Numbered from the stretch's first letter, positions 1 through 9,076 are shown. The stretch: DNA of 64,000 bases from Nocardioides ganghwensis (GCF_014779655.1 NZ_JACXYX010000012.1:1-64000); one strand, 5' to 3'. Notes: generated by a model from the letters alone, not told the origin. Made by a program: numbers and translations.

Positions 1-135
1 CGGCGCCGCGAGCGAGAGCGGTGGGGGGTCCCGGTCGACCATCCGGCCGTGCACCAGTTCGTCGCCGAGGTCGAGTGGCGCGAGGAACAGCTCGAACGAC
101 GACGCCAGGAGATCCGACGCCGCCGCACCGGCTGA
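1..135 (+). CDS. C-terminal fragment of an unknown, highly charged protein
   Basis: The window opens inside a reading frame that stays open from base 1 to a TGA at 133-135. The 44 visible residues are rich in Arg and Glu (it ends in a run of arginines, then Thr-Gly) and could form a charged helix or coiled coil. No family is recognisable from so short a tail. It ends about 70 nt before ilvD, which has its own promoter-like hexamer, so it is probably a separate transcription unit. Confidence 0.45.
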   Translation, partial: RRRERERWGVPVDHPAVHQFVAEVEWREEQLERRRQEIRRRRTG

Positions 136-203
136 CCGGGCGGACGTGGCGACCGGGTGAGACGCACGGGGCCATCCGGGGGAGCGGCCACTAGCCTGAC
201 GCC

Positions 204-1895
204 ATGACCCACGCAGCCGACGGACCCGACATCAAGCCCCGCAGCCGCGATGTCACGGACGGACTCGAGAAGGCCGCCGCCCGGGGCATGCTCCGCGCGG
301 TGGGCATGGGTGATGACGACTGGGAGAAGCCGCAGATCGGCGTCGCCTCGAGCTGGAACGAGATCACGCCGTGCAACCTCTCGCTGGACCGGCTCGCGAA
401 GGCGGTGAAGAACGGCGTGCACGCCGCGGGCGGTTTCCCGCTGGAGTTCGGCACGATCTCGGTCTCCGACGGCATCTCCATGGGCCACGAGGGCATGCAC
501 TTCTCGCTGGTCAGCCGCGAGGTCATCGCCGACTCGGTGGAGACAGTGATGATGGCGGAGCGGCTCGACGGGTCCGTGCTGCTCGCCGGCTGTGACAAGT
601 CCCTGCCCGGCATGCTCATGGCCGCGGCCCGCCTCGACCTGGCGAGCGTCTTCCTCTACGCAGGCACGATCATGCCCGGTCAGGTCGACGGCAAGGACGT
701 CACGATCATCGACGCGTTCGAGGCCGTCGGCGCCTGCCTGGCCGGCAAGATCTCGCGCGAGAAGGTCGACGAGATCGAGCGGGCGATCTGCCCCGGCGAG
801 GGTGCGTGCGGCGGGGCGTACACCGCCAACACCATGGCCAGCGTCGCCGAGGCTCTCGGCATGTCGCTGCCCGGCTCGTCCTCCCCGCCGGCGGTGGACC
901 GCCGCCGCGACGGCTTCGCCCACAAGTCGGGCGAGGCGGTCGTCGAGATGCTGCGCCAGGGCATCACCGCGCGCCAGATCATGACCCGGCCCGCCTTCGA
1001 GAACGCCATCGCGATGGCGATGGCCCTCGGCGGCTCCACCAACGCCGTCCTGCACCTGCTCGCGATCGCCCGCGAGGCCGAGGTCGACCTGACCCTCGAC
1101 GACTTCACCCGCATCGGCCGGAAGGTCCCGCACCTGGCGGACATGAAGCCGTTCGGCCGGTTCGTGTGGACCGACTTCGACCGGGTGGGCGGCATCCCGG
1201 TGTTGCTGCGCGCCCTGCTCGACGCCGGGCACCTGCACGGCGACGTCCTCACCTGCACGGGCAAGACGATGGCGGAGAACCTCGCCGCCCTCGACCCCAA
1301 GCCCCTCGACGGCGAGATCCTGCGCCAGCTCGACCGGCCCATCCACGCCACCGGCGGGCTGACGATCCTGAAGGGCTCGCTGGCACCTGAGGGCGCGGTC
1401 GTCAAGAGCGCCGGGTTCGACGACTCGACCTTCACCGGCACGGCCCGCGTCTTCGACGGCGAGCGCAAGGCCCTCGACGCCCTGGGTGAGGGCGCGATCA
1501 AGGCAGGCGACGTCGTGGTGATCCGCTACGAGGGCCCCAAGGGCGGCCCCGGCATGCGCGAGATGCTGGCCATCACCGGCGCGATCAAGGGCGCCGGCCT
1601 CGGCAAGGACGTCCTGCTCATCACGGACGGCCGCTTCTCAGGAGGAACGACCGGACTCTGCGTCGGCCACATCGCGCCCGAGGCCAGTGACGGCGGTCCG
1701 ATCGCGTTCCTCCGCGACGGCGACCAGATCACCCTCGACGTGGCCAACATGACCCTCGACGTCCACGTCGACGAGGCCGAGCTGGCCGCCCGCGCGGAGG
1801 GCTGGGAGCCGTTGCCGCCGAAGTACACCCGCGGCGTGCTCGGCAAGTACCGCAAGGTCGTCCAGTCGGCGGCCCACGGTGCGGTCTGCTACTGA
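204..1895 (+). CDS. ilvD: Dihydroxy-acid dehydratase
   Basis: IlvD removes water from 2,3-dihydroxy-isovalerate or -3-methylvalerate to give the 2-keto acids of valine and isoleucine, in the cytoplasm. The 563-residue length is normal for the family. Iron-sulfur ligand cysteines appear in the expected contexts: Cys57 (TPCN), Cys130 (AGCDKS) and Cys202 (GEGACGG). The C-terminal [10 protein letters not shown] segment is also typical. The ATG at 204 follows a TAGCCT hexamer at 192-197, 7 nt between the last base of the hexamer and the start, so the mRNA is probably leaderless. The gene stands alone, about 5 kb from ilvBNC, and I see no attenuator here, unlike the other branched-chain units of the window. 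Confidence 0.97.
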   Translation: MTHAADGPDIKPRSRDVTDGLEKAAARGMLRAVGMGDDDWEKPQIGVASSWNEITPCNLSLDRLAKAVKNGVHAAGGFPLEFGTISVSDGISMGHEGMHFSLVSREVIADSVETVMMAERLDGSVLLAGCDKSLPGMLMAAARLDLASVFLYAGTIMPGQVDGKDVTIIDAFEAVGACLAGKISREKVDEIERAICPGEGACGGAYTANTMASVAEALGMSLPGSSSPPAVDRRRDGFAHKSGEAVVEMLRQGITARQIMTRPAFENAIAMAMALGGSTNAVLHLLAIAREAEVDLTLDDFTRIGRKVPHLADMKPFGRFVWTDFDRVGGIPVLLRALLDAGHLHGDVLTCTGKTMAENLAALDPKPLDGEILRQLDRPIHATGGLTILKGSLAPEGAVVKSAGFDDSTFTGTARVFDGERKALDALGEGAIKAGDVVVIRYEGPKGGPGMREMLAITGAIKGAGLGKDVLLITDGRFSGGTTGLCVGHIAPEASDGGPIAFLRDGDQITLDVANMTLDVHVDEAELAARAEGWEPLPPKYTRGVLGKYRKVVQSAAHGAVCY

Positions 1896-1947
1896 CCGTG
1901 GGCCCGGTGCATGTCGCGTGGGGAACGGGCGGCGATAGGTTGCCGTG

Positions 1948-3153
1948 GTGACGACCGCAGCAGAGCTTGACGCCGCCGACCCCCTCGCCCGGTTCCGTGA
2001 GCGGTTCGTCGGCGCCGACACCGACCTCGTCTACTTCGACGGCAACTCGCTGGGCCGACCCGTGGCGTCCGCCGCCGACCGCCTCGGCGAGTTCGTCCGG
2101 CAGGAGTGGGGCGGTCGGCTCATCCGGGGCTGGGACGAGAGCTGGATGGAGCTGCCGACCCGCCTGGGCGACGACCTCGGCCGGGTCACCCTCGGCGCGG
2201 CGGCCGGCCAGACCGCCGTCGGCGACTCGACCACGGTCTGGCTCTACAAGCTGATGCGCGCCGCCGTCGACCACGCCGTACGCACCGATCCGGGCCGCAC
2301 CGAGATCGTGATCGACACGGACAACTTCCCGACCGACCGCTACGTCGCGGAGGGGATCGCCGCCGAGCGCGGCCTGACCCTGAGGTGGATCGAGGTCGAC
2401 ACGTCGACGGGCGTCACCGCCGACCAGCTCACCGACGCCGTCGGTGAGTGCACCGCCCTCGTGGTGCTGAACCACGTCGCGTACCGGTCGGCCTGGCTCG
2501 CCGACGCGCCGGAGCTCACCCGCATCGCGCACGCCGCGGGCGCGCTCGTCCTCTGGGACCTGTGCCACTCCGCCGGGGCCGTCCCGGTCGCGCTCGACGA
2601 GTGGGACGCCGACCTGGCCGTCGGCTGCACCTACAAGTACCTCAACGGCGGTCCCGGCTCGCCCGCCTTCGGCTACGTCAACACCCGCCTCCAGGGAGAG
2701 CTCACGCAGCCGATCCAGGGCTGGATGGGCCACGCCGACCCGTTCCTCATGGGGCCGGGCTACACGCCCGCGCCGGGCATGCGGAGGTTCATCTCCGGCA
2801 CGCCGCCGATCCTCGGCATGGTCGCGATGCAGAGCATGCTGGAGCTCGTCGAGGAGGCCGGCATCGACGCGATCCGTGCCAAGTCCGTCGCGCTGACGTC
2901 GTACGCCGTCGAGCTCGCGGACGCGACGCTGCCCGAGGTCACCCTCGCCTCGCCCCGTGATGCGGCGCTCCGCGGTGGTCACGTGACGCTCCACCACGAC
3001 CGGATGCGCGAGGTCACCGCCCGGCTGTGGCGGCGCGACGTGATCCCCGACTACCGCGACCCGGGCGGCCTCCGGATCGGGCTCTCGCCGTTGTCGACCT
3101 CCTTCGACGAGGTCGAGCGCGGCATCGCGGCCGTGGCGGAGGCGCTGCGATGA
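1948..3153 (+). CDS. kynU: Kynureninase (PLP enzyme of tryptophan catabolism)
   Basis: Kynureninase cleaves L-kynurenine (or 3-hydroxykynurenine) to anthranilate (or hydroxyanthranilate) plus alanine, using PLP. Family motifs are clear: DGNSLG at residues 31-36, the PLP-lysine segment TYKYLNGGPG with Lys230, GWMGH and SGTPPIL. Length is about 401 residues, normal. Two GTG codons compete (1945, 1948). I choose 1948 because TAGGTT at 1936-1941 then lies 7 nt before the start, as in many genes here. The next gene overlaps it by 4 bp (ATGA), so both are co-transcribed. No tryptophan dioxygenase or formamidase is visible nearby. Confidence 0.93.
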   Translation: MTTAAELDAADPLARFRERFVGADTDLVYFDGNSLGRPVASAADRLGEFVRQEWGGRLIRGWDESWMELPTRLGDDLGRVTLGAAAGQTAVGDSTTVWLYKLMRAAVDHAVRTDPGRTEIVIDTDNFPTDRYVAEGIAAERGLTLRWIEVDTSTGVTADQLTDAVGECTALVVLNHVAYRSAWLADAPELTRIAHAAGALVLWDLCHSAGAVPVALDEWDADLAVGCTYKYLNGGPGSPAFGYVNTRLQGELTQPIQGWMGHADPFLMGPGYTPAPGMRRFISGTPPILGMVAMQSMLELVEEAGIDAIRAKSVALTSYAVELADATLPEVTLASPRDAALRGGHVTLHHDRMREVTARLWRRDVIPDYRDPGGLRIGLSPLSTSFDEVERGIAAVAEALR

Positions 3154-3911
3154 CCGGCCCGGTGGGGGTGCGGCTCTCGGCGACCCGGACCCGGACGACC
3201 AACGACCACGGCCAGCCGCTGGGGCGACCCGTCGAGTGGACGGGGGCGACGGCACCTGCGAAGGACGTGGTCCTCGAGGGACGGGGGGTCCGACTCGAGC
3301 CGGTGGGCCCCCAGCACGTCGACGACCTGTTCGCCGCGCTGTGCCGCGAGGACGACGAGCCGATCTGGACCTACCTGTCGTGGGAGCGTCCGCGCGCCCG
3401 CGACGAGATGGCGGCGATCGTCGACGACGGTGCGGCAGACCCCGGCCGGGTGATGCTCGCGATCGTGGCGACGGAGACCGGCCGCGCGGTCGGCTTCTGC
3501 TCGCTGATGCGCATCGACCCGGAGATGGGCTCGATCGAGGTCGGCCAGATCGCCTTCGGCCGCCAGCTGCAGCGCAGCCGGGCCGCGACCGAGGCGATGT
3601 CGCTGCTGGCGCGCCACGTCTTCGACGACCTCGGCAACCGCCGCTACGAGTGGAAGTGCGACAGCCTCAACGGCCCGTCTCGGCGCGCCGCGATCCGGCT
3701 GGGCTTCATCTGGGAGGGCCGCTTCCGCAACGCCCTCGTCTACAAGGGGCGCAACCGCGACACCGACTGGTTCTCGATCACCGACCTCGAGTGGCCGCGG
3801 GTCCGCGCGGCCCTCGACGCCTGGCTCGACGACGACAACTTCGACGACGACGGCCGCCAGCGCGCCCGGCTGGCCGCCCGCCCGCAGCAGGAAGCCCAGC
3901 AGGAGGCCTGA
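3150..3911 (+). CDS. GNAT-family N-acetyltransferase (RimJ/RimL-like)
   Basis: A 253-residue GCN5-related acetyltransferase of the RimJ-like branch, which transfers acetyl from acetyl-CoA to an amine or protein N-terminus. The fold is suggested by the order of segments: RLEPVGPQHVDDLF, then the beta strands with GRAVGFCSLMRIDPEMGSIEVG, the CoA-loop region RSRAATEAMSLL, and the C-terminal SLNGPSRRAAIRLGF and the GRNRDTDWFSI strand typical of RimJ-type enzymes. The tail is Gln/Ala-rich. The ATG overlaps the kynU stop by 4 bp, so it is translationally coupled to kynU. The substrate cannot be read from the sequence. Confidence 0.85.
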   Translation: MTGPVGVRLSATRTRTTNDHGQPLGRPVEWTGATAPAKDVVLEGRGVRLEPVGPQHVDDLFAALCREDDEPIWTYLSWERPRARDEMAAIVDDGAADPGRVMLAIVATETGRAVGFCSLMRIDPEMGSIEVGQIAFGRQLQRSRAATEAMSLLARHVFDDLGNRRYEWKCDSLNGPSRRAAIRLGFIWEGRFRNALVYKGRNRDTDWFSITDLEWPRVRAALDAWLDDDNFDDDGRQRARLAARPQQEAQQEA

Positions 3912-3912
3912 G

Positions 3913-4329
3913 ATGGACCAGCGCGTCAGCTTCATCACCCTCGTGGTGACCGACCTCGACGTGACCCGTCGCTTCTACGTCGACGGGCTGGGCTGGGAGC
4001 CCGAGCTCGACGTGCCGGGGGAGGTGCTGATGTTCCGGGTCGCCGAGAAGGTCGTGCTGAGCCTGTGGGTCGAGACGGGCTTCGCGGCCGAGGTCGGCCA
4101 CGCACCGGCCCGCGGCGGCACGCCGCCCGTCACCCTGTCGCACAACCTCGCCACCACGCAGGGCGTCGACACCGTCCTCGAGCAGGCCCGCGCGGCGGGC
4201 GCCTCGCAGGTCGGCGAGGCCAGCGAGCGCGACTGGGGCGGGTACTCCGGCTACTTCGCCGACCCCGACGGGTTCCGCTGGGAAGTCGCCTACAACCCCG
4301 GCGAGATCGGGCAGTCCGTACTCCCGTGA
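3913..4329 (+). CDS. VOC/glyoxalase-family protein
   Basis: A 138-residue vicinal-oxygen-chelate fold protein with the paired beta-alpha-beta-beta-beta pattern: an N-terminal half beginning ISFITLVVTDLDVTRRFYV and a C-terminal half ending GYFADPDGFRWEVAYNP, which carries the Glu usually used for metal binding. It could be a dioxygenase, a glyoxalase-like lyase or a resistance protein. The sequence does not decide. It starts 1 nt after the acetyltransferase stop and overlaps the next gene by 4 bp, so it belongs to the kynU operon. Confidence 0.85.
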   Translation: MDQRVSFITLVVTDLDVTRRFYVDGLGWEPELDVPGEVLMFRVAEKVVLSLWVETGFAAEVGHAPARGGTPPVTLSHNLATTQGVDTVLEQARAAGASQVGEASERDWGGYSGYFADPDGFRWEVAYNPGEIGQSVLP

Positions 4330-4787
4330 GCATCCCCGACGCGACCCAGGTCCCCGGGCAGGTCCCCGGCTGGGACGACTACTTCCTCGGCATCGCCACC
4401 GCCGTCGCCGCGCGGGCCAAGTGCACCCGCCGACGCGTCGGCGCGGTCCTCACCATCGACCACCGGATCATCGCCACCGGCTACAACGGGGCCGCTCCGG
4501 GCGAGGACGACTGCCTGGCGGGCGCGTGCCCGCGCGGCCAGCTCGGGTACGACGACGTGCCCGGGCTCGGCGACTACGACCGGCCGGGCACCCCGGGGTT
4601 CTGCATCGCGATCCACGCCGAGGTCAACGCGCTGCTCTTCGCGACCCGCGACACCAAGGGCGCGACGGCGTACATCACCGACCCGCCCTGCCCGGGGTGC
4701 CGCAAGGCCCTGGCGGCGGCCGGGGTGGTGCGCGCGGTCTGGCCGGGGGGCGAGCACGACCGCCCGGGTCTCACCTCCTGGGCCTGA
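4326..4787 (+). CDS. dCMP/CMP-type zinc deaminase
   Basis: A cytidine/deoxycytidylate deaminase-fold protein of 153 residues. The zinc site is complete: HAEVNA with His97 and the proton shuttle Glu99, and PCPGC with Cys122 and Cys125. ATGYNG and an inserted cysteine-containing loop (DDCLAGACPRG) match dCMP deaminases, which make dUMP for thymidylate synthesis. A different nucleobase substrate is possible. The GTG start at 4326 overlaps the previous stop (GTGA). It is the last gene of the kynU-led operon and converges on the next gene with a 17-bp overlap. Confidence 0.86.
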   Translation: MSIPDATQVPGQVPGWDDYFLGIATAVAARAKCTRRRVGAVLTIDHRIIATGYNGAAPGEDDCLAGACPRGQLGYDDVPGLGDYDRPGTPGFCIAIHAEVNALLFATRDTKGATAYITDPPCPGCRKALAAAGVVRAVWPGGEHDRPGLTSWA

Positions 4788-5223
4788 CCCACACCAGCTC
4801 GCCCGCCTCCCACATCGCCAGCGCCACGGGCACCAGGCTCGTCATCGCCTCGGACGGCGAGAGCCCCGCCAGGTCGTCGGCGTGCTCGGCGCCGTACGCC
4901 TGACCGGCCGCGTTGTTGTGCTCGTCGACGCGCGAGTCGCGCCGGTTGGGGGTCCCGGACTCCTGCGCCGCGGCGATCGATCGCGCTGCGTCGGCCCCGA
5001 AGCGCGCGGTGAGCGCGGCCTGCCACATGAAGTGCCGCAGGGCGTTGCTGCGCCCGGGCACGCCGCGACCGTGGGTGGCGGCCGCGGACAGGGCGGCCTG
5101 CGAGATCCGCAGGACCTCGACCGCGCCGGCCGGTCCGAGGCCGATCCTGATGGCCGCAGCGTAGAGCCGCGGCACGCCGGTGCCTGCATGGATGGCCTGC
5201 TGCACCACGTCACCGAAACCCAT
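4771..5223 (-). CDS. DUF6973-like protein of unknown function
   Basis: A 150-residue soluble protein with the pattern NALRHFMWQAALTARFGADAA followed by DEHNNAAGQAYG. Conserved Arg-His and His-Asn-Asn triplets of this kind are typical of the DUF6973 group, whose function is not established. The spaced His/Asp/Asn residues suggest a metal or catalytic site, which is inference. I start at the ATG at 5223. An in-frame GTG two codons upstream (5229) is the alternative. Its promoter region overlaps that of the divergent S66 peptidase, only 25 nt apart. Confidence 0.6.
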   Translation of the reverse strand: MGFGDVVQQAIHAGTGVPRLYAAAIRIGLGPAGAVEVLRISQAALSAAATHGRGVPGRSNALRHFMWQAALTARFGADAARSIAAAQESGTPNRRDSRVDEHNNAAGQAYGAEHADDLAGLSPSEAMTSLVPVALAMWEAGELVWVRPRR

Positions 5224-5248
5224 GGACACAGACTGTCAGAATCAGTCC

Positions 5249-6265
5249 ATGGCTCCACCACTCCGCTTCCCGCGTCCCCTCCGTCCGGGTGACCGCATCG
5301 GCGTGACCTCCCCGTCCGCCGGGGCCTCGGGTGATGCGGCTGCGCGGATCGACTTCTGCATCGACTGGCTGCGCGGGCGCGGGTACGACGTGGAGGTCGG
5401 GGAGTGCATGGACGGCACCGGCCTCACCTCGGCCCCGGCGCAGCAGCGGGCGGCCGAGCTGACCCGGATGCTGGCCGACCCGGCCATCGCCTGCGTGGTG
5501 CCGCCGTGGGGCGGCGAGACGGCGATCGACCTGGTGGACCTGCTGGACTGGGACGCCCTCGCCGCTGTCGAGCCGACGTGGCTGGTCGGCTTCTCCGACC
5601 TCACGACCGTGATGCTCCCCATCACCACCCGCCTCGGGTGGGCGACCCTGCACGGCGACAACCTCGCCGACACGCCGTACGCCGTCCCCGACGGACTGCT
5701 GCACTGGCTCGAGCTCGTCAGTGGCGCCGGTCCGTTCGTCCAGCGCGGGTCCGGGCTCGTCACCGACTGGTGGCGCTTCGAGGAGGACCCGCGTGCGACG
5801 ACGTGGAAGCACGTGGGGGACGGCCGGTGGGAGGTCGAGGGCGGCGGCAGCCTCGACGTCACCGGTCGACTCATCGGCGGTTGCATCGAGACCGTCGCCC
5901 ACCTCGCCGGCACGCCGTACGGCGACGTGCGGGCGTGGGCAGACGGGCTGGACGGCCCGACCGTCGTCTACGTCGAGGCGTGCGAGGACCACGCGGTCGA
6001 CATCTGCCGCTACCTCCACGGCATGCGGCTCGCCGGGTGGTTCGACCGCGCCGCAGCCGTGCTGGTCGGCCGGACGAACGCCCCCGACCACCCGGACCTC
6101 ACCCAACGCGGGGCGGTGCTCGACGCGCTCGGCCGCCTCGACCTGCCGATCGTGTGGGACCTCGAGATCGGGCACGTGCCGCCCCACCTGCCGCTCGTCA
6201 ACGGGGCGCTGGCCAGGGTCGTCGTCGACGGCGGGACACGGGAGATCACCCAGACGCTGGCCTGA
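5249..6265 (+). CDS. S66-family serine carboxypeptidase (LD-carboxypeptidase / MccF-like)
   Basis: A 338-residue S66 peptidase. Family members trim the D-Ala from murein tetrapeptides (LdcA) or destroy microcin C-type compounds (MccF). The opening LRPGDRIGVTSPSAG and the triad Ser116 (GFSD), Glu243 (VEACED) and His309 (IGHVPPH) are all present. There is no signal peptide, so it acts in the cytoplasm. The start is supported by CAGAAT at 5237-5242, 7 nt before the ATG. The GGETAIDL segment resembles MccF-type members, so a detoxification role is as likely as murein recycling. Confidence 0.88.
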   Translation: MAPPLRFPRPLRPGDRIGVTSPSAGASGDAAARIDFCIDWLRGRGYDVEVGECMDGTGLTSAPAQQRAAELTRMLADPAIACVVPPWGGETAIDLVDLLDWDALAAVEPTWLVGFSDLTTVMLPITTRLGWATLHGDNLADTPYAVPDGLLHWLELVSGAGPFVQRGSGLVTDWWRFEEDPRATTWKHVGDGRWEVEGGGSLDVTGRLIGGCIETVAHLAGTPYGDVRAWADGLDGPTVVYVEACEDHAVDICRYLHGMRLAGWFDRAAAVLVGRTNAPDHPDLTQRGAVLDALGRLDLPIVWDLEIGHVPPHLPLVNGALARVVVDGGTREITQTLA

Positions 6266-6305
6266 CGGGTAGCCGCTGTCGGTGGGCCGTGGCAGTGTCG
6301 TCCGC

Positions 6306-6995
6306 ATGAGCGACCCGGACCCGAAGACCAGGCTCACCCACGACGAGATCCTCGCCGCAGGACTCGACGACTGGCGCAAGGTGCTCAACCGGCTCCGGGC
6401 CCGCTTCCGCACCGGCGACTTCGCCACCGGGCTCGCCCTCGTCGACAGGATCGGCGCAGCGGCCGAGGAGGCCGACCACCACCCCGACATCTCGCTGACC
6501 TACCCCGAGGTGATCGTGACCCTCTCCAGCCACGACGTGGGCGGCATCACCAGCCGTGACGTCGACCTGGCCCGGCGGATCAGCGGCTTCGCCGCCGAGC
6601 TGGGCGCGACCGCCGACGTGTCGGGGCTGACCCAGGTCGAGCCCGGGCTCGACACCGCGGACGGCGCGAGGCTCGCGCCGTTCTACGCCGCCCTGATCGG
6701 CGGCGAGGTGCAGGGCGGCGAGCCCGTCGACCCCAGCGGCCAGGTGTCGACGCTCTGGTTCCAGGAGCCCGCCGCGAGCGAGGACGACGCCGGGCCGGTG
6801 CTGCCCGAGCAGGACCACGAGCAGCGCTGGCACCTCGACGTGTGGGTGCCGCACGACGAGGGGGAGAGGCGGCTGCAGGCGGTCCTCGACGCCGGCGGGC
6901 GGCTCGTCAGCGACGCCGCGGCGCCGTCCTACTGGGTCGTCGAGGACGCCGACGGCAACCGGTCCTGCATCTGCACCCCGCTCGACCGCGGGTGA
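6306..6995 (+). CDS. Pterin-4a-carbinolamine dehydratase fused to a VOC domain
   Basis: Residues 1-105 are a pterin carbinolamine dehydratase domain, which dehydrates 4a-hydroxy-tetrahydropterin left by aromatic amino acid hydroxylases. The motif is EADHHPD (His58, His59, Pro60), followed by a Tyr and the later THD-like SSHDVGG (His76). Residues about 115-229 form a glyoxalase-like VOC domain ending in a strand that reads [16 protein letters not shown]. The fusion is about twice the length of a stand-alone dehydratase. No pterin-dependent hydroxylase lies nearby. The start is supported by CAGTGT at 6293-6298, 8 nt before the ATG. Confidence 0.85.
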   Translation: MSDPDPKTRLTHDEILAAGLDDWRKVLNRLRARFRTGDFATGLALVDRIGAAAEEADHHPDISLTYPEVIVTLSSHDVGGITSRDVDLARRISGFAAELGATADVSGLTQVEPGLDTADGARLAPFYAALIGGEVQGGEPVDPSGQVSTLWFQEPAASEDDAGPVLPEQDHEQRWHLDVWVPHDEGERRLQAVLDAGGRLVSDAAAPSYWVVEDADGNRSCICTPLDRG

Positions 6996-7018
6996 CGGGC
7001 CTCCCGCCCGCCACATTC

Positions 7019-7051
7019 CGAGACGGCTGTTCCACATCTTGGGACGACTGT
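7019..7051 (+). promoter_or_regulatory. Direct repeat upstream of the ilvB leader (candidate activator/repressor site)
   Basis: CGAGACGGCTGT at 7019-7030 and TGGGACGACTGT at 7040-7051 match at 10 of 12 positions and begin exactly 21 bp apart, two turns of DNA. They lie 46-78 bp before the leader peptide start, where an activator or repressor would act. A related ATTCCGAGACGG string occurs upstream of cimA. The binding protein is unknown. Confidence 0.4.
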
Positions 7052-7096
7052 CACACTCGCTTGACGCCGGACCGTCCCGGCGACGACGGTTGTCGC

Positions 7097-7138
7097 ATGC
7101 GCACCGAGATTCTTGTACGCACGCGACGCGTGAGCTGA
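7097..7138 (+). CDS. ilvB leader peptide (13 residues)
   Basis: The ATG at 7097 opens a 13-codon frame [13 protein letters not shown] ending in TGA at 7136. Consecutive ATT-CTT-GTA codons for Ile-Leu-Val are AT-rich and rare in this genome, so ribosomes should stall when branched-chain aminoacyl-tRNAs are short. The peptide closely resembles known Streptomyces ilvB leader peptides. A hexamer GACGGT at 7085-7090 sits 7 nt before the ATG, so the transcript may begin at the leader start codon itself. It is followed by an intrinsic terminator before ilvB. Confidence 0.85.
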   Translation: MRTEILVRTRRVS

Positions 7139-7166
7139 GGCCCTCCGGCCACAAGCACGCGCGTCA

Positions 7167-7200
7167 CCCCTCGTCGCCCACCGGGCCGAGGGGCTTTTTT
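7167..7200 (+). terminator. ilvB attenuator (intrinsic terminator)
   Basis: CCCCTCG (7167-7173) pairs perfectly with CGAGGGG (7187-7193). The inner GCCC/GGGC arms (7176-7179, 7183-7186) can extend the stem, and six T residues follow at 7195-7200. It lies 28 nt after the leader peptide stop and 43 nt before ilvB, the position expected for ribosome-mediated attenuation. Confidence 0.88.
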
Positions 7201-7242
7201 ATGGGCTCAGTTGGTGGACAGCCAGACGCAGGAGAGAAGGAC

Positions 7243-9000
7243 ATGACGGAGCAGGGCGGACAGGGCAGCGGATCGGTCACGGGCGCGCAGAGCCTGGTGA
7301 CGTCCCTCGAGGCGGCCGGCGTCACGGACATCTTCGGCATCCCGGGCGGCGCGATCCTCCCGGCGTACGACCCCCTGATGGACTCCACGCGGATCCGGCA
7401 CATCCTGGTCCGTCACGAGCAGGGGGCCGGGCACGCCGCCCAGGGGTACGCCGCGGCGACCGGCCGGGTGGGCGTGTGCATGGCGACGTCGGGGCCGGGG
7501 GCGACCAACCTGGTCACGCCGCTGGCCGACGCGCACATGGACTCGGTGCCCCTGGTGGCCGTGACCGGTCAGGTCGGCGCCTCGATGATCGGCACCGACG
7601 CCTTCCAGGAGGCAGACATCCGCGGCATCACGATGCCGATCACCAAGCACAACTTCCTCGTCACCGACCCCGCCGACATCCCGCGCACGATCGCCGAGGC
7701 CTTCCACATCGCCTCGACCGGGCGCCCCGGCCCGGTGCTCGTCGACGTGGCCAAGTCGGCCCTGCAGGCGCAGACCACGTACGCCTGGCCGAGCGAGCTC
7801 AACCTGCCCGGCTACCGGCCCGTGACCACGCCCCACGCCAAGCAGATCAAGGAGGCCGTGCGCCTGATCCGCGAGGCGAAGCGGCCCGTCCTCTACGTCG
7901 GCGGAGGCGTGATCCGCGCTCGCGCCGACCGCGAGCTCGCGCAGCTGGCCGCCCTCACGGGCATCCCGGTCGTGACCACGCTGATGGCGCGCGGGGCCTT
8001 CCCCGACAGCAATCCCCAGCACCTCGGCATGCCGGGCATGCACGGCACCGTCGCCGCGGTCGCCGGGCTGCAGAAGAGCGACCTCATCATCAGCCTCGGC
8101 GCGCGCTTCGACGACCGCGTCACCGGCAACCTCGACTCGTTCGCGCCCGGGGCCCTCGTCATCCACGCCGACATCGACCCGGCCGAGATCGGCAAGAACC
8201 GCCACGCGGACGTGCCGATCGTCGGCGACTGCAAGGAGGTCATCGCGCAGCTCGTCGCGCTCCTCCAGGCCGAGGGTGCCGACGGCGACTACGAGGCGTG
8301 GATCGCGTTCCTGGCCGGCGTCAAGAAGAGCTACGCCCTCGGCTACGACGCGCCGACCGACGGCTCGCTGGCCCCGCAGTACGTCCTCGAGCGGCTCAGC
8401 GACATCGCCGGTCCCGAGTCGATCTACGTCGCGGGCGTGGGCCAGCACCAGATGTGGGCCGCCCAGTTCGTCGACTACGAGAAGCCCAACACCTGGATCA
8501 ACTCCGGGGGCCTCGGCACGATGGGCTTCTCCGTCCCCGCCGCGATGGGCGCCAAGGTCGGGATGCCCGACACCACGGTCTGGGCGATCGACGGTGACGG
8601 CTGCTTCCAGATGACCAACCAGGAGCTGGCCACCTGCGCGATCAACGACATCCCGATCAAGGTCGCGATCATCAACAACGAGTCGCTCGGCATGGTGCGG
8701 CAGTGGCAGACGCTCTTCTACAACGAGCGCTACTCCAACACCGACCTGCACTCCAAGCGCATCCCCGACTTCGTCAAGCTCGCCGACGCCTACGGCTGCG
8801 TCGGCCTGGCGTGCGAGTCGCCGGACGACGTGGACGCCACGATCGAGAAGGCCATGGCGATCGACGACCAGCCGGTCGTGGTGGACTTCCGCGTGCACCG
8901 CGACGCGATGGTGTGGCCGATGGTGGCCGCCGGCACGAGCAACGACGAGATCAAGTACGCACGGGACCTCGCGCCCCAGTTCGACGAGGATGACCTGTGA
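7243..9000 (+). CDS. ilvB: Acetolactate synthase large (catalytic) subunit
   Basis: Condenses pyruvate with pyruvate or 2-ketobutyrate, the first common step of valine/leucine and isoleucine synthesis. It uses ThDP, FAD and Mg. The 585-residue protein has the ThDP-activating glutamate at Glu59 ([14 protein letters not shown]), the FAD-linked middle domain, and the ThDP/Mg motif from GDGDGCFQM to INNESLGMV near residues 448-478. I start at the ATG at 7243 behind AGGAGAGAAGG (7230-7240), a strong ribosome site. An upstream in-frame ATG at 7201 lies in the terminator T-tract and is unlikely. First gene of ilvBNC, controlled by the leader and attenuator upstream. Confidence 0.97.
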   Translation: MTEQGGQGSGSVTGAQSLVTSLEAAGVTDIFGIPGGAILPAYDPLMDSTRIRHILVRHEQGAGHAAQGYAAATGRVGVCMATSGPGATNLVTPLADAHMDSVPLVAVTGQVGASMIGTDAFQEADIRGITMPITKHNFLVTDPADIPRTIAEAFHIASTGRPGPVLVDVAKSALQAQTTYAWPSELNLPGYRPVTTPHAKQIKEAVRLIREAKRPVLYVGGGVIRARADRELAQLAALTGIPVVTTLMARGAFPDSNPQHLGMPGMHGTVAAVAGLQKSDLIISLGARFDDRVTGNLDSFAPGALVIHADIDPAEIGKNRHADVPIVGDCKEVIAQLVALLQAEGADGDYEAWIAFLAGVKKSYALGYDAPTDGSLAPQYVLERLSDIAGPESIYVAGVGQHQMWAAQFVDYEKPNTWINSGGLGTMGFSVPAAMGAKVGMPDTTVWAIDGDGCFQMTNQELATCAINDIPIKVAIINNESLGMVRQWQTLFYNERYSNTDLHSKRIPDFVKLADAYGCVGLACESPDDVDATIEKAMAIDDQPVVVDFRVHRDAMVWPMVAAGTSNDEIKYARDLAPQFDEDDL

Positions 9001-9076
9001 GCGAGCGAAGCGAGATCACCATTCCACACAGCCTGACCGGTGCCTCGTCGGCGCCCGGAGCGAAGCGAGGACGTCG
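9001..9076 (+). repeat. ilvB-ilvN spacer with two GAGCGAAGCGAG repeats
   Basis: The 76-nt spacer contains the 12-mer GAGCGAAGCGAG twice (9003-9014 and 9058-9069), once right after the ilvB stop and once just before the ilvN start. The second copy may also provide the purine-rich ribosome site for ilvN. The same 12-mer recurs at 51213-51224. This spacing is unusual, because ilvB and ilvN are often closely coupled. Confidence 0.65.

Noticed and set aside
7207..8898. Long open frame on the minus strand across ilvB
   Set aside because: Very GC-rich DNA keeps antisense frames open by chance. The translation is Arg/Asp/Val/Gly-rich without domain pattern, and the plus-strand frame is ilvB. The same applies to long antisense frames over kynU, ilvC, leuB, gltX and others.
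9001..9076. Extra small gene between ilvB and ilvN
   Set aside because: The frame starting at 8990 merely extends ilvN upstream through repeat sequence without a ribosome site. The ATG at 9077 matches the family N-terminus.
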